The position numbers and the translations under genes are program-made. Positions 1-6,734 of a DNA stretch of 7,407 nucleotides are shown here, piece after piece (position 1 is the first letter of the stretch; the number at the start of each line of letters is the position of its first letter). Location of the stretch: contig NZ_JADEXF010000149.1 in assembly GCF_015207245.1 (NCBI RefSeq), positions 1-7,407 on the forward strand, read 5' to 3'. This DNA is from Nostoc cf. edaphicum LEGE 07299. Lineage in GTDB: Bacteria > Cyanobacteriota > Cyanobacteriia > Cyanobacteriales > Nostocaceae. The notes beneath the pieces were generated by a model that searched no databases, was not told the DNA's origin, and saw nothing but the letters and a program-made list of their open reading frames with translations.

Positions 1-43
1 ATTTCTGAATATCCGAACGCAATACATAAAACTTCTTCTTTCT

Positions 44-75
44 CCCCTGCTCCTCTGCTCCTCTGCACCCCTGCT
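44..75. repeat. Octanucleotide tandem repeat, four copies
   Basis: Four consecutive 8-base units fit the consensus CCYCTGCT: CCCCTGCT (44-51), CCTCTGCT (52-59), CCTCTGCA (60-67) and CCCCTGCT (68-75). The tract lies downstream of the small minus-strand gene. A shorter, degraded relative is at 5333-5349 upstream of aroA, so it is a dispersed type within this window. Short tandem repeats of this sort are well known between genes of heterocystous cyanobacteria. No coding role is seen. Confidence 0.75.
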
Positions 76-130
76 GCCTCAACGATTTTCCCTTTACAAG
101 CGTGCCATTCGACTCTTTACCCAAAGTCTC

Positions 131-391
131 TCACGCTTCGTCTCTCAATAAACTAGGGTCTGTCTCTAACAAAGACATCAAGCCTTTGAAACGTTTATGC
201 TGTGCTAACCATTTTTTACAAACTTCTTTAGTAAGCTGTATCTCTTCTTGTGTCAAAGCTTCATCAGGCTTCTGTAGCGCTAAAATCTCAGATGCTTTTC
301 TTGCTTTTTCATATTCCACACCGAATTTGACTAATTGTGTATGAAATAATTTTTGTTTTTCCTCGACCGTCAGTGGAAATTTTTGTTGCAT
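131..391 (-). CDS. Small hypothetical protein, 86 aa
   Basis: I do not recognise this protein. It is 86 residues, hydrophilic and rich in Lys, Glu, Gln and Leu, with a composition that suggests a mostly helical soluble protein. It has no signal peptide or membrane segment, and its single Cys (residue 58) forms no metal-binding motif. The start is the ATG at 389-391 (read on the minus strand) and the stop is TGA at 131-133. No convincing Shine-Dalgarno sequence precedes the start. An inverted repeat (410-425) lies 19 bases upstream and could be a control site. I prefer this frame to an overlapping plus-strand frame at 102-344 because the minus-strand product has the charged composition of a real protein, while the other is Ser/Cys-rich and looks like an antisense shadow. 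The gene stands alone, away from its neighbours. Function unknown. Confidence 0.6.
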   Translation of the reverse strand: MQQKFPLTVEEKQKLFHTQLVKFGVEYEKARKASEILALQKPDEALTQEEIQLTKEVCKKWLAQHKRFKGLMSLLETDPSLLRDEA

Positions 392-409
392 CAGTAAAAG
401 ATTGTTGAA

Positions 410-425
410 ACTTCAAATCTGAAGT
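410..425. promoter_or_regulatory. Inverted repeat upstream of small gene
   Basis: ACTTCA (410-415), AATC (416-419) and TGAAGT (420-425) form a perfect 6-bp dyad with a 4-base spacer. It ends 19 bases upstream of the start codon of the minus-strand gene, so it could be an operator or a hairpin in the leader. The sequence shows the symmetry only; the regulatory role is inference. Confidence 0.35.
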
Positions 426-518
426 ATCTAAATGAGTTTACAATTTTAAAAAATATACGTTTTTAAGCTTCTTAACTTCTACTCTTGGATAGATGAGTCA
501 ACAAAACTTAATTATTTC

Positions 519-635
519 TTAATACTTCAATTTACCATTAAAACTGCCATTTGGAAGTTTTTGAAGTTCCCGAATGCATTGATTGTCTTGCCAGATGGAG
601 GCTGCTTGCCCATTTTCAGCTTGGCAAGGACACAT
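519..635 (-). pseudogene. Possible 38-aa ORF or gene remnant
   Basis: On the minus strand an ATG at 633-635 opens a 38-codon frame ending at TAA 519-521. The product begins MCPCQAENGQAASIWQDNQC and has Cys at residues 2, 4 and 20. The same frame reads sensibly for 12 further codons upstream (Y E T L K A L L A S K K), back to an in-frame TGA, but offers no other start codon. Still further upstream, protein-like sequence appears in a shifted frame (IKCGAAFLNSIID), which suggests a gene broken by a single-base frameshift, with a dispersed repeat at 713-743 near its head. There is no ribosome binding site before the ATG. It may be a decayed gene or a small protein gene. I do not recognise the family and cannot tell the two apart from one sequence. 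Confidence 0.3.
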
Positions 636-712
636 TTTTTTACTAGCAAGTAAAGCTTTTAAGGTTTCGTATCAATTATGCTATTCAAAAAAGCCGCGCC
701 ACATTTGATAAA

Positions 713-743
713 TGCGTTGGCGTAGCTCGCCGCAGGCATCGCC
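713..743. repeat. Dispersed repeat with GGCG/CGCC hairpin
   Basis: This stretch has a core GGCG (719-722), TAGCT (723-727), CGCC (728-731) followed by CGCAGGCATC. It matches my recollection of a very common small dispersed repeat in Nostoc-type genomes. It is much more G+C-rich than the flanking DNA. Similar GGCG/CGCC hairpin cores occur at 3680-3690 and 4041-4055 in this window. It may have inserted into or beside the gene remnant at 519-670. Confidence 0.6.
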
Positions 744-876
744 GAACCTAACCTAATCTCTTTGTTCCCGCAGAGAAGACAATCCTCTCAATCCCCAATT
801 CCTTGTTGCGTCTGTAGTGACTCTGGGAATAATAAATTACTGCTCATGCTGACACACAGGGAACTAAACAAAAGCT

Positions 877-888
877 GTTTAGCTAAAC
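877..888. promoter_or_regulatory. Perfect 12-bp palindrome before kinase start
   Basis: GTTTAGCTAAAC at 877-888 is its own reverse complement and ends 19 bases before the kinase ATG. Its position in the leader or promoter makes it a candidate operator for a dimeric regulator. No regulator family can be named from it. Confidence 0.3.
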
Positions 889-907
889 TTTAGAGATAAA
901 TTCAGGT

Positions 908-3900
908 ATGAACCATCCTAGTTTCTTAGATAACCACGCGGCAAAACAAAATACGCAGCAAAACTTCTCCTTGGCATTTCTGCATCAGACGCTCAACAGT
1001 ATATCTGACCCAATTTTTGTCAAAGACCGTCAACATCGCTGGGTATTAGTTAACGATCGCTACTGTGATTTTGTCGGTCATAGCCGAGAAGAATTAATTG
1101 GTAAGTCAGACTATGATTTTTTTCTGCAAGCAGAAGCTGATGTGTTGCGGGAAAAAGATGAATTAGTTTTCACCACAAATATTACTAATGAGAACCAGGA
1201 TATTTTTACTGATGCTCAGGGTATAACCCATCTCATCTCTACAAAAAAGTCTTGCTTTGAGGATGAGACTGGTAATAAATTTTTGGTAGGTAGTATTAGA
1301 GACATCATTTTACAGAATGAAGCGGGGAAAGTTCTGAGTGTGGCTGGCAGAGTTGCTGATACTACCGATCTTATGAAAACCTGCGAGGCACTTCGGGAAA
1401 CCCTAGAAGAACTCCAAGTAGTTGAAGAAGAACTGCGCCAACAAAACAAAGAATTAGCGATCGCTCGTGAAACGGCTGAATTAGAGCATCAGCGTTACCA
1501 GGATTTGTTCGATCTCGCCCCAGATGCTTACTTGGTGACTGATGTAGCCGGCATCATCAAAGAGGCTAACTATGTAGCCGCAGCCTTACTATCTGTGAGA
1601 CAAAAATTTCTGGTAGGTAAACCATTCATCCTGTTTATTGCTGAATCAGGCCGCCAAACCTTCATGAACCAACTGGCAAGTTTGCAGCAAGTGCAGGATT
1701 GGGAAATCGATCTACAGCCACGAAGAGGTACAGCCTTTCCGGCTCGGATCAAAATGGTTGCGATGTATGCACAGGGTCAGCAGGTCGGCTGGCGTTGGTT
1801 GCTTGGCGACATCAGCGAACAGCAAGCTGCACTGCGCGATGTCTACGACGAGCTTCGCTTACGCCAGCAAGCAGAGAAAGACCTACACCGTATTAATGCT
1901 GTACTCCAAGCTCAACAAGAAGCTTCCATCTATGGGATTCTAATTGTAGATGAAAATCTTACAGTTACATCATTTAATCAGAAATTCTCTCAATTATGGC
2001 AAATTCCTGCGGCACTGCTCCAAGCAGGGAGCGATCGCCAACTCGTGGAATGGGTACTAAACCAACTAGTAAATCCAGACGAGTTTGTAGCTAAGGTGGA
2101 GTATCTTTACCAGCATCCAGAAGAAAGCAGCCGTGATGAAATTTTCCTCAAGTCTGGAAAGATTTTTGAGCGTTATTCTGCACCCGTGCGTAAACAGCTA
2201 GGGGCTTGCGATCGGACATCACTTGTAGAAGACTATTACGGTAGGATTTGGTATTATCGCGACATTACTGAATACAAGCAAGCAGAGGCAGAACTCAGGG
2301 CTTCAAAGCAAAGACTGGCGTTGCTGATTGAACAAACACCTTTAGCCATTATTGAATGGAATACCAACTTTGAGGTTCAGACATGGAATCGGGCAGCAGA
2401 AAGAATCTTTGGGTACACCGCAGAGGAAATGCTGGGGAAACATTTTGATATCGTAATACCTGAAAACATCAAAAAACAAGTAAATGAAATTATCACTGCC
2501 CTGTTAACACAACGTGGAGGAGGTTTTAGTGTTAACGAGAACGTCACTAAAGATGGTAGGACGATGGTCTGTGAGTGGTATAACAACCCATTAGTGGCTC
2601 CTGATGGTCAGGTGATTGGCGTTGCCTCAATGGTGTTAGATATCACAGAACGCAAACGAGCTGAAGAGGAACAGCAAAAATTTGTAGCATTGATTGAAAA
2701 CAGCAGCGACTTTATTGGCATTGCTTCAATGGAAGGGCAAGTTCTCTATGTGAACCCCGCCGGACTCAAAATGGTGGGACTTAGTAGCCTGGAAGCAGCC
2801 AAAACCAAATTCTTGGTTGATTTTTATTCACCAGAAGCTTTTGCAGAGTTTCAGCAACAAATTATTCCTTTAATGTCTCAACATGGTTTCTGGCAAGGCG
2901 AGTTTCGCCATCGGCATTTTCAAACGGGCATAGAAATTCCTACTGATTGCAGCCTGTTTATGGTTAAACATCCTGAAACAGGAGAGCCTTTCTGTCGGGT
3001 AGCTGTTGTTAGAGACATCACAGAACGCAAACAAGCCAAGGAAGCCCTGCTAAAGTCGGAAGCGCAACTCAGACAACAAGCCCAAGAACTTAAAGTTGCA
3101 CTTTGCGAACTTCAAAACACCCAAACTCACTTAATTCAAACTGAAAAGATGTCCAGTTTGGGTCAACTAGTTGCAGGAGTGGCACACGAAATCAACAACC
3201 CAGTCAATTTTATCTATGGCAACCTCACTCCTGCCAAGGAATACACCCAAGATTTACTTTCACTGTTGCAACTTTACCAAAATAATTATCCCGAACCTGT
3301 GCTAGAAATTCAGGATTTTGCAGACCAAATCGAACTAGATTTTTTGAAATCAGATTTACCACAAATAATCAATTCAATGAAAGTTGGGGCAGACCGGATT
3401 CGTGAGATTGTGCTTTCCCTGCGAACGTTTTCACGCTTGGATGAAGCTGAAATGAAAGCTGTTGATATTCATGAGGGAATCGACAGTACTCTGATGATTT
3501 TGCAAAGTCGCCTCAAGGATAATGACCAACGCCCGACAATTGAAATAATCAAAGAATACGGCAAACTACCGCTGGTTGAATGTTACGCTGGGCAGCTAAA
3601 TCAAGTATTCATGAATATTTTGTCAAATGCGATCGATGCACTTGAAGAGTCATTTGTCATTTGTCATACCCTGCGGGAAGGCGAAGCGCCTATGTCATTA
3701 GGAAACAACTCTAAACAAAGGACAAATTACAAAGGACTAATGACTTCTCCGATAATTTGCATTCGCACCAAACTACAGGAGCCAAATCAGGTAACAATTA
3801 AGATTAGCGACACTGGATTGGGAATACCAGAAGATGTTAAAAAACAACTATTTGATCCCTTCTTTACCACCAAGCCCATCGGTCAAGGTACAGGAATGGG

Positions 3901-4024
3901 TCTTGCCATTAGCTACCAAATCATTACAGAAAGACATGGCGGTTCCTTAGAATGTTTTTCGCAGCTAGGACAAGGCGCTGAGTTTGTGATTAAAATTCCC
4001 CTGATCCAGAGTACATCAACATAA
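908..4024 (+). CDS. Soluble multi-PAS sensor histidine kinase, 1038 aa
   Basis: A cytoplasmic two-component histidine kinase that should autophosphorylate on His and pass phosphate to an unknown response regulator. No membrane segment is seen. PAS-like domains lie at about residues 25-133, 197-305, 330-455, 466-583 and 590-710; three end in RDITE or LDITE motifs. Coiled-coil linkers occur at about 157-196, 306-330 and 711-745. HisKA (about 743-850) has the H-box AHEINNP with His760. The HATPase domain (about 890-1033) has an N-box with Asn907, DTGLGI (968-973), FDPFFTTK (982-989) and GQGTGMGL (992-999), so it should be active. The ATG at 908 is the first start after an in-frame TAA at 884-886; the ribosome site is weak. 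Two oddities: residues 134-154 look like a second PAS end without its body, and residues 915-946 are an in-frame repeat insertion. No adjacent regulator, so the signal and partner are unknown. Confidence 0.95.
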   Translation: MNHPSFLDNHAAKQNTQQNFSLAFLHQTLNSISDPIFVKDRQHRWVLVNDRYCDFVGHSREELIGKSDYDFFLQAEADVLREKDELVFTTNITNENQDIFTDAQGITHLISTKKSCFEDETGNKFLVGSIRDIILQNEAGKVLSVAGRVADTTDLMKTCEALRETLEELQVVEEELRQQNKELAIARETAELEHQRYQDLFDLAPDAYLVTDVAGIIKEANYVAAALLSVRQKFLVGKPFILFIAESGRQTFMNQLASLQQVQDWEIDLQPRRGTAFPARIKMVAMYAQGQQVGWRWLLGDISEQQAALRDVYDELRLRQQAEKDLHRINAVLQAQQEASIYGILIVDENLTVTSFNQKFSQLWQIPAALLQAGSDRQLVEWVLNQLVNPDEFVAKVEYLYQHPEESSRDEIFLKSGKIFERYSAPVRKQLGACDRTSLVEDYYGRIWYYRDITEYKQAEAELRASKQRLALLIEQTPLAIIEWNTNFEVQTWNRAAERIFGYTAEEMLGKHFDIVIPENIKKQVNEIITALLTQRGGGFSVNENVTKDGRTMVCEWYNNPLVAPDGQVIGVASMVLDITERKRAEEEQQKFVALIENSSDFIGIASMEGQVLYVNPAGLKMVGLSSLEAAKTKFLVDFYSPEAFAEFQQQIIPLMSQHGFWQGEFRHRHFQTGIEIPTDCSLFMVKHPETGEPFCRVAVVRDITERKQAKEALLKSEAQLRQQAQELKVALCELQNTQTHLIQTEKMSSLGQLVAGVAHEINNPVNFIYGNLTPAKEYTQDLLSLLQLYQNNYPEPVLEIQDFADQIELDFLKSDLPQIINSMKVGADRIREIVLSLRTFSRLDEAEMKAVDIHEGIDSTLMILQSRLKDNDQRPTIEIIKEYGKLPLVECYAGQLNQVFMNILSNAIDALEESFVICHTLREGEAPMSLGNNSKQRTNYKGLMTSPIICIRTKLQEPNQVTIKISDTGLGIPEDVKKQLFDPFFTTKPIGQGTGMGLAISYQIITERHGGSLECFSQLGQGAEFVIKIPLIQSTST
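3649..3745. repeat. Heptad/hairpin repeat element inside kinase gene
   Basis: The left end is a GTCATTT heptad array (3649-3655, 3656-3662, partial to 3667). The right end is an inverted array of four degenerate heptads: AAAGGAC (3717), AAATTAC (3724), AAAGGAC (3731) and TAATGAC (3738-3744). Between them is a hairpin core, GGCG-AAG-CGCC (3680-3690). The outer ends AGTCATT (3648-3654) and AATGACT (3739-3745) are inverted copies. The element is read through as about 32 residues (915-946) between the kinase N-box and the next strand, without a stop or frameshift. The design matches intergenic repeats of heterocystous cyanobacteria. Confidence 0.7.
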
Positions 4025-4184
4025 TTCGTAATTGATAATACTCGCCTATGGCGAGAAGTAAGCTACGTAATTCGTAATTTTAAAAACTCGATCCCGTGAG
4101 TAAAAAAAAGCATTTCTGCTGCCAATAGCTACTTTCCCTCTAAAAGTAGTAATTACGAATTACGAATTACAAATTACAAATTAT
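4021..4184. repeat. Heptad-array palindromic element filling kinase-obgE spacer
   Basis: The left side has heptads ATAATTC (4021-4027) and GTAATTG (4028-4034), then a perfect hairpin CTCGCC-TAT-GGCGAG (4041-4055), then GTAATTC and GTAATTT (4067-4080). The right side is an inverted array of TAATTAC, GAATTAC, GAATTAC, AAATTAC and AAATTAT (4150-4184). The kinase TAA (4022-4024) lies in the left array and the obgE stop (4181-4183) in the right one, so the element is the entire convergent spacer. The hairpin could help end transcription, but no T-run follows it on either strand. A weaker dyad (ACTC/GAGT, 4086-4101) is next to A- and T-runs. Confidence 0.75.
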
Positions 4185-5209
4185 CTAAATGCCTCCACTT
4201 CTTCAGGAACCTTCATTTGGTCGAGAATTCTCCAGATTTCTTGTAACATCGGCTCTAACCCGGTGCGAGTAACTGCTGAAATCACAAAAACCGGGGCGTA
4301 GGAGAGATGATTCAGCTGGGTGGCTAACGCCTCCAAATCGACAGTTTCGCGATCGACTGCATCAATTTTATTCAGCGCCAAAATTTGCGGGCGTTCTGCT
4401 AAACCCCGTCCATAAGCTTGTAATTCTTCCTTAATTGTGTTGTAGTCTCTAACCACATCATCACTAGTGGCATCAATTAAGTGAAGTAACACTCGCGTGC
4501 GCTCAATATGGCGTAAGAAATCGTGTCCCAGTCCTGCACCTTGAGACGCGCCCTCAATTAGTCCGGGAATGTCGGCGAAAACAGTACCATCACCTGTAGG
4601 TTTCCGCACTACACCCAAATTTGGGATGAGGGTAGTGAAGGGGTAGTCTGCGATTTTCGGACGTGCAGCAGATAAAGATGAAATTAAAGTGGATTTACCA
4701 GCATTTGGTAAGCCAATAATCCCCACTTCTGCCAAAAGTTTCAACTCTAGGCGCAGCTGCTTTATTTCTCCTGGTAATCCTGGGAGGGCATATTCTGGGG
4801 CGCGGTTACGGTTGCTCAAGAAATGCTGATTTCCCAGTCCGCCTTTACCACCTTGGGCAATTCGCAAAGTCTGCTTAGGTTCAATTAAATCTCCCAGCAA
4901 TTCGCCAGTTTCAGCATCATAAATGGTTGTACCGCAGGGAACTTCGATAATTAAATCCTTTCCTGCTGCCCCAGTGCAGTTATTTGGCCCGCCACGAGTA
5001 CCCTTTTCTGCCTGAAAGCGATGGTTGTATCTGAAGTCCAACAAAGTTTGTAGGTTTTCTTCGGCAACGAAAAATACCGAACCACCTCGTCCCCCATTAC
5101 CACCAGAGGGGCCGCCAGTCGGCACGTATTTCTCTCGCCGGAAAGCGACAATACCATCGCCGCCTTTACCAGCTTCAACTTCAATTTTTGCTTGATCGAT
5201 AAATTGCAT
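4181..5209 (-). CDS. obgE: GTPase Obg/CgtA, 342 aa
   Basis: A conserved P-loop GTPase of the Obg family, which binds the 50S ribosomal subunit and takes part in late ribosome assembly and stress control in the cytoplasm. The N-terminal Obg fold (about residues 1-158) is glycine-rich, with GKGGDG at 14-19, [12 protein letters not shown] at 32-43 and GGKGGLGN at 120-127. The G domain has G1 GLPNAGKST (166-174), switch residues FTT (191-193), G3 DIPGLIEGA (213-221), G4 NKID (280-283) and G5 SAV (311-313). All GTPase motifs are intact. The protein ends soon after the G domain, so it lacks the C-terminal extension of the longer E. coli protein (about 390 aa). The start ATG (5207-5209) has AGGA at 5220-5223 with a 10-base gap. 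It is divergent from aroA and convergent with the kinase gene; its stop is inside a repeat array. Confidence 0.97.
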   Translation of the reverse strand: MQFIDQAKIEVEAGKGGDGIVAFRREKYVPTGGPSGGNGGRGGSVFFVAEENLQTLLDFRYNHRFQAEKGTRGGPNNCTGAAGKDLIIEVPCGTTIYDAETGELLGDLIEPKQTLRIAQGGKGGLGNQHFLSNRNRAPEYALPGLPGEIKQLRLELKLLAEVGIIGLPNAGKSTLISSLSAARPKIADYPFTTLIPNLGVVRKPTGDGTVFADIPGLIEGASQGAGLGHDFLRHIERTRVLLHLIDATSDDVVRDYNTIKEELQAYGRGLAERPQILALNKIDAVDRETVDLEALATQLNHLSYAPVFVISAVTRTGLEPMLQEIWRILDQMKVPEEVEAFR

Positions 5210-5274
5210 CTTTCTAGAGTCCTGTTAGCGGATAGCTGGCTTTGAGCCATTGCTGAGTTATAGGCGAGTTATAA

Positions 5275-5303
5275 ATTATAAGTTTTAAAATCTCATTTCT
5301 CAC
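5275..5303 (-). promoter_or_regulatory. Candidate sigma-70 promoter of obgE
   Basis: Read on the minus strand, GTGAGA (5298-5303, four of six matches to TTGACA) and a perfect TATAAT (5275-5280) are separated by 17 bases. Transcription would begin near 5268 and give a leader of roughly 60 bases. The spacing and the exact -10 box support it; the region is A+T-rich, so a chance match is possible. Confidence 0.45.
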
Positions 5304-5332
5304 TACTTTACTTGTAACTCACACTCCCTCTT

Positions 5333-5349
5333 CCCCTGCTCCTTTTGCT
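5333..5349. repeat. Degraded copy of the CCYCTGCT repeat
   Basis: CCCCTGCT (5333-5340) is followed by CCTTTTGCT (5341-5349), a degraded second unit. The 10-base string CCCCTGCTCC is identical to positions 44-53. It lies in the aroA upstream region, just before a TATTAT/TATAAA sequence (5363-5371) that may be the aroA -10 box, for which I see no matching -35. Confidence 0.5.
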
Positions 5350-5391
5350 CAAGATATGGGAATATTATAAAGTTGTAGCTAACCGCCTACG

Positions 5392-5397
5392 TAGAGG
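5392..5397 (+). promoter_or_regulatory. Ribosome binding site fixing the aroA GTG start
   Basis: TAGAGG at 5392-5397 contains a GAGG Shine-Dalgarno core six bases before the GTG at 5404-5406. The TAG at 5392-5394 is also an in-frame stop, and no other start codon lies between it and the GTG, so the non-ATG start is well supported. Confidence 0.75.
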
Positions 5398-5403
5398 TTT
5401 AAA

Positions 5404-6684
5404 GTGGATACCATTGCAATTCCTGCTCTAGATCGGCCAGTGGATGCCACGGTAGAAATTCCTGGTTCTAAAAGTCTTACCAATCGGGCGTTGCTTGTCG
5501 CAGCTTTGGCGCAAGGTGACTCCATTTTAGAAAATGCCTTATTTAGTGAAGACAGCGAGTATTTTGCTAAATGCGTAGAGCAATTGGGCATTCCCATTAC
5601 TTTGAATCCTCAACTGGCACAAATTCAAGTGGCGGGAAGGGGAGGCGAAATTCCAGCTAAACAGGCAGATTTATTTGTGGGTTTGGCAGGTACAGCAGCA
5701 CGGTTTATTTCGGCGCTGGTAGCACTGGGAAATGGCGAATATCGCCTAGATGGGGTTCCCCGGATGCGAGAACGACCGATGGGCGACTTGTTGACGGTGC
5801 TGCAAACGGGTGGAGCAACCATTAACTTTGAAGGAAACTCAGGGTTTATGCCCTACACCGTCTATAGCCAGGGATTCGCTGGCGGAAATTTTCGGGTGAA
5901 AGCGAACCAAACAAGTCAGCAACTTTCGGCATTACTGATGATTGCGCCTTATGCTCAACAAGACACAATTGTTGAGGTTGAAGGTACGCTGGTTTCTCAG
6001 TCTTACGTCAAAATGACCTGTCGTCTGATGGCAGATTTTGGCGTGGAGGTGATTCAAATTGGCGATAATAAGTTTCAGATTAAAGCAGGTCAACGTTATC
6101 AAGCTCGACATTACACAGTAGAACCCGATGCGTCAAATGCTTCTTACTTTTTTGCCGCCGCCGCTGTCACGGGTGGACGGGTGCGGGTAAAACATTTGAC
6201 CAAACAATCTTGTCAGGGTGATATTCTTTGGCTGAATGTTTTAGAACAAATGGGTTGCCAAATTAAGGATGCGGATGATTACACCGAAGTGACGGGGCCG
6301 AAGCAATTGCAAGGCATCGACATTGATATGAATGATATATCGGATCTAGTGCAAACATTAGGAGCGATCGCACCCTTTGCTAGTTCACCGATTACCATTC
6401 GGAACGTGGAACATATTCGATATAAGGAAACTGACCGAATTAAAGCTGTTGTTACAGAGTTACGTCGGCTAGGAGTTCAAGTTGAAGAATTCGCAGATAG
6501 ACTGAAAATTGAGCCTGGCCCCATTACCCCAGCAGCGATTGAAACCTATCACGATCATCGAATGGCGATGGCTTTTGCTGTCACTGGCTTGAAGGTTCCA
6601 GGGATTGTAATTAAAGATCCTGGTTGCACAGCGAAGACTTTTCCAGATTACTTTACCCGATTCTTCCAAATGCTCGAACAATAA
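5404..6684 (+). CDS. aroA: EPSP synthase (3-phosphoshikimate 1-carboxyvinyltransferase), 426 aa
   Basis: Transfers the enolpyruvyl group of PEP to shikimate-3-phosphate, the sixth step of the shikimate pathway toward chorismate and aromatic amino acids. The length is close to E. coli AroA (427 aa) and key residues align almost number for number: Lys23, Ser24 and Arg28 in PGSKSLTNRA; Gly96 in LAGTAAR; Arg124 in RERP; Ser171 and Gln172; Ser198 and Tyr201; Asp314 in DISD; Lys341, Glu342 and Arg345 in KETDR; His385 and Arg386 in DHRMAM; Lys411 in CTAKTFPDYF. Differences by this alignment are Leu94 for Asn94, Phe101 for Pro101 and His at the position of Asn336. Translation starts at GTG with a good ribosome site. 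The KETDR and CTAKTFPDYF blocks resemble the E. coli class more than the cyanobacterial AroA I know (KESDR). It may be a second or divergent copy. It is divergent from obgE. Confidence 0.92.
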   Translation: MDTIAIPALDRPVDATVEIPGSKSLTNRALLVAALAQGDSILENALFSEDSEYFAKCVEQLGIPITLNPQLAQIQVAGRGGEIPAKQADLFVGLAGTAARFISALVALGNGEYRLDGVPRMRERPMGDLLTVLQTGGATINFEGNSGFMPYTVYSQGFAGGNFRVKANQTSQQLSALLMIAPYAQQDTIVEVEGTLVSQSYVKMTCRLMADFGVEVIQIGDNKFQIKAGQRYQARHYTVEPDASNASYFFAAAAVTGGRVRVKHLTKQSCQGDILWLNVLEQMGCQIKDADDYTEVTGPKQLQGIDIDMNDISDLVQTLGAIAPFASSPITIRNVEHIRYKETDRIKAVVTELRRLGVQVEEFADRLKIEPGPITPAAIETYHDHRMAMAFAVTGLKVPGIVIKDPGCTAKTFPDYFTRFFQMLEQ

Positions 6685-6734
6685 AAGCTATTTTCGCTAA
6701 AGGATAATAATTTAGTTAAAACGACAAATAATAT

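Larger units (their letters stand above)
392..907. other. Gene-poor spacer between small gene and kinase gene
   Basis: About 516 bases separate the divergent small gene and the kinase gene. The part next to the small gene (about 392-540) is A+T-rich and holds the inverted repeat 410-425 plus a small dyad, TTAAG-CTT-CTTAA, at 463-475. The middle (519-670) reads like protein on the minus strand. A dispersed repeat with a short hairpin occupies 713-743. The last 60 bases carry a perfect 12-base palindrome (877-888). I see no RNA gene. No clear sigma-70 promoter for the kinase stands out; CTGACA at 849-854 resembles a -35 box but has no good -10 at the right distance. Confidence 0.6.

Noticed and set aside
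41..80. CRISPR array
   Set aside because: The units are 8 bases and directly adjacent, with no spacers; it is a simple tandem repeat. The same holds for the heptad arrays at 3649-3745 and 4021-4184.
102..344. Plus-strand open frame of 80 aa overlapping the small gene
   Set aside because: Ser/Cys-rich product with no domain; it is antisense to the more protein-like minus-strand frame at 131-391.
1216..1449. Minus-strand open frame in the kinase gene
   Set aside because: Antisense shadow; the product is Ser/Arg-rich with no recognisable motif.
3648..3745. Full insertion sequence inside the kinase
   Set aside because: The segment is under 100 bases, has no transposase and leaves the frame open; only a small non-autonomous repeat is supported.
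4086..4101. ACTC/GAGT dyad with adjacent T-run on the minus strand as an obgE terminator
   Set aside because: The stem has only four base pairs; too weak to call as a terminator.
4951..5250. Minus-strand open frame of 99 aa overlapping obgE
   Set aside because: Out-of-frame shadow of the clear obgE gene.
5379..5597. Minus-strand open frame over the aroA start
   Set aside because: Antisense shadow of aroA with low-complexity composition.
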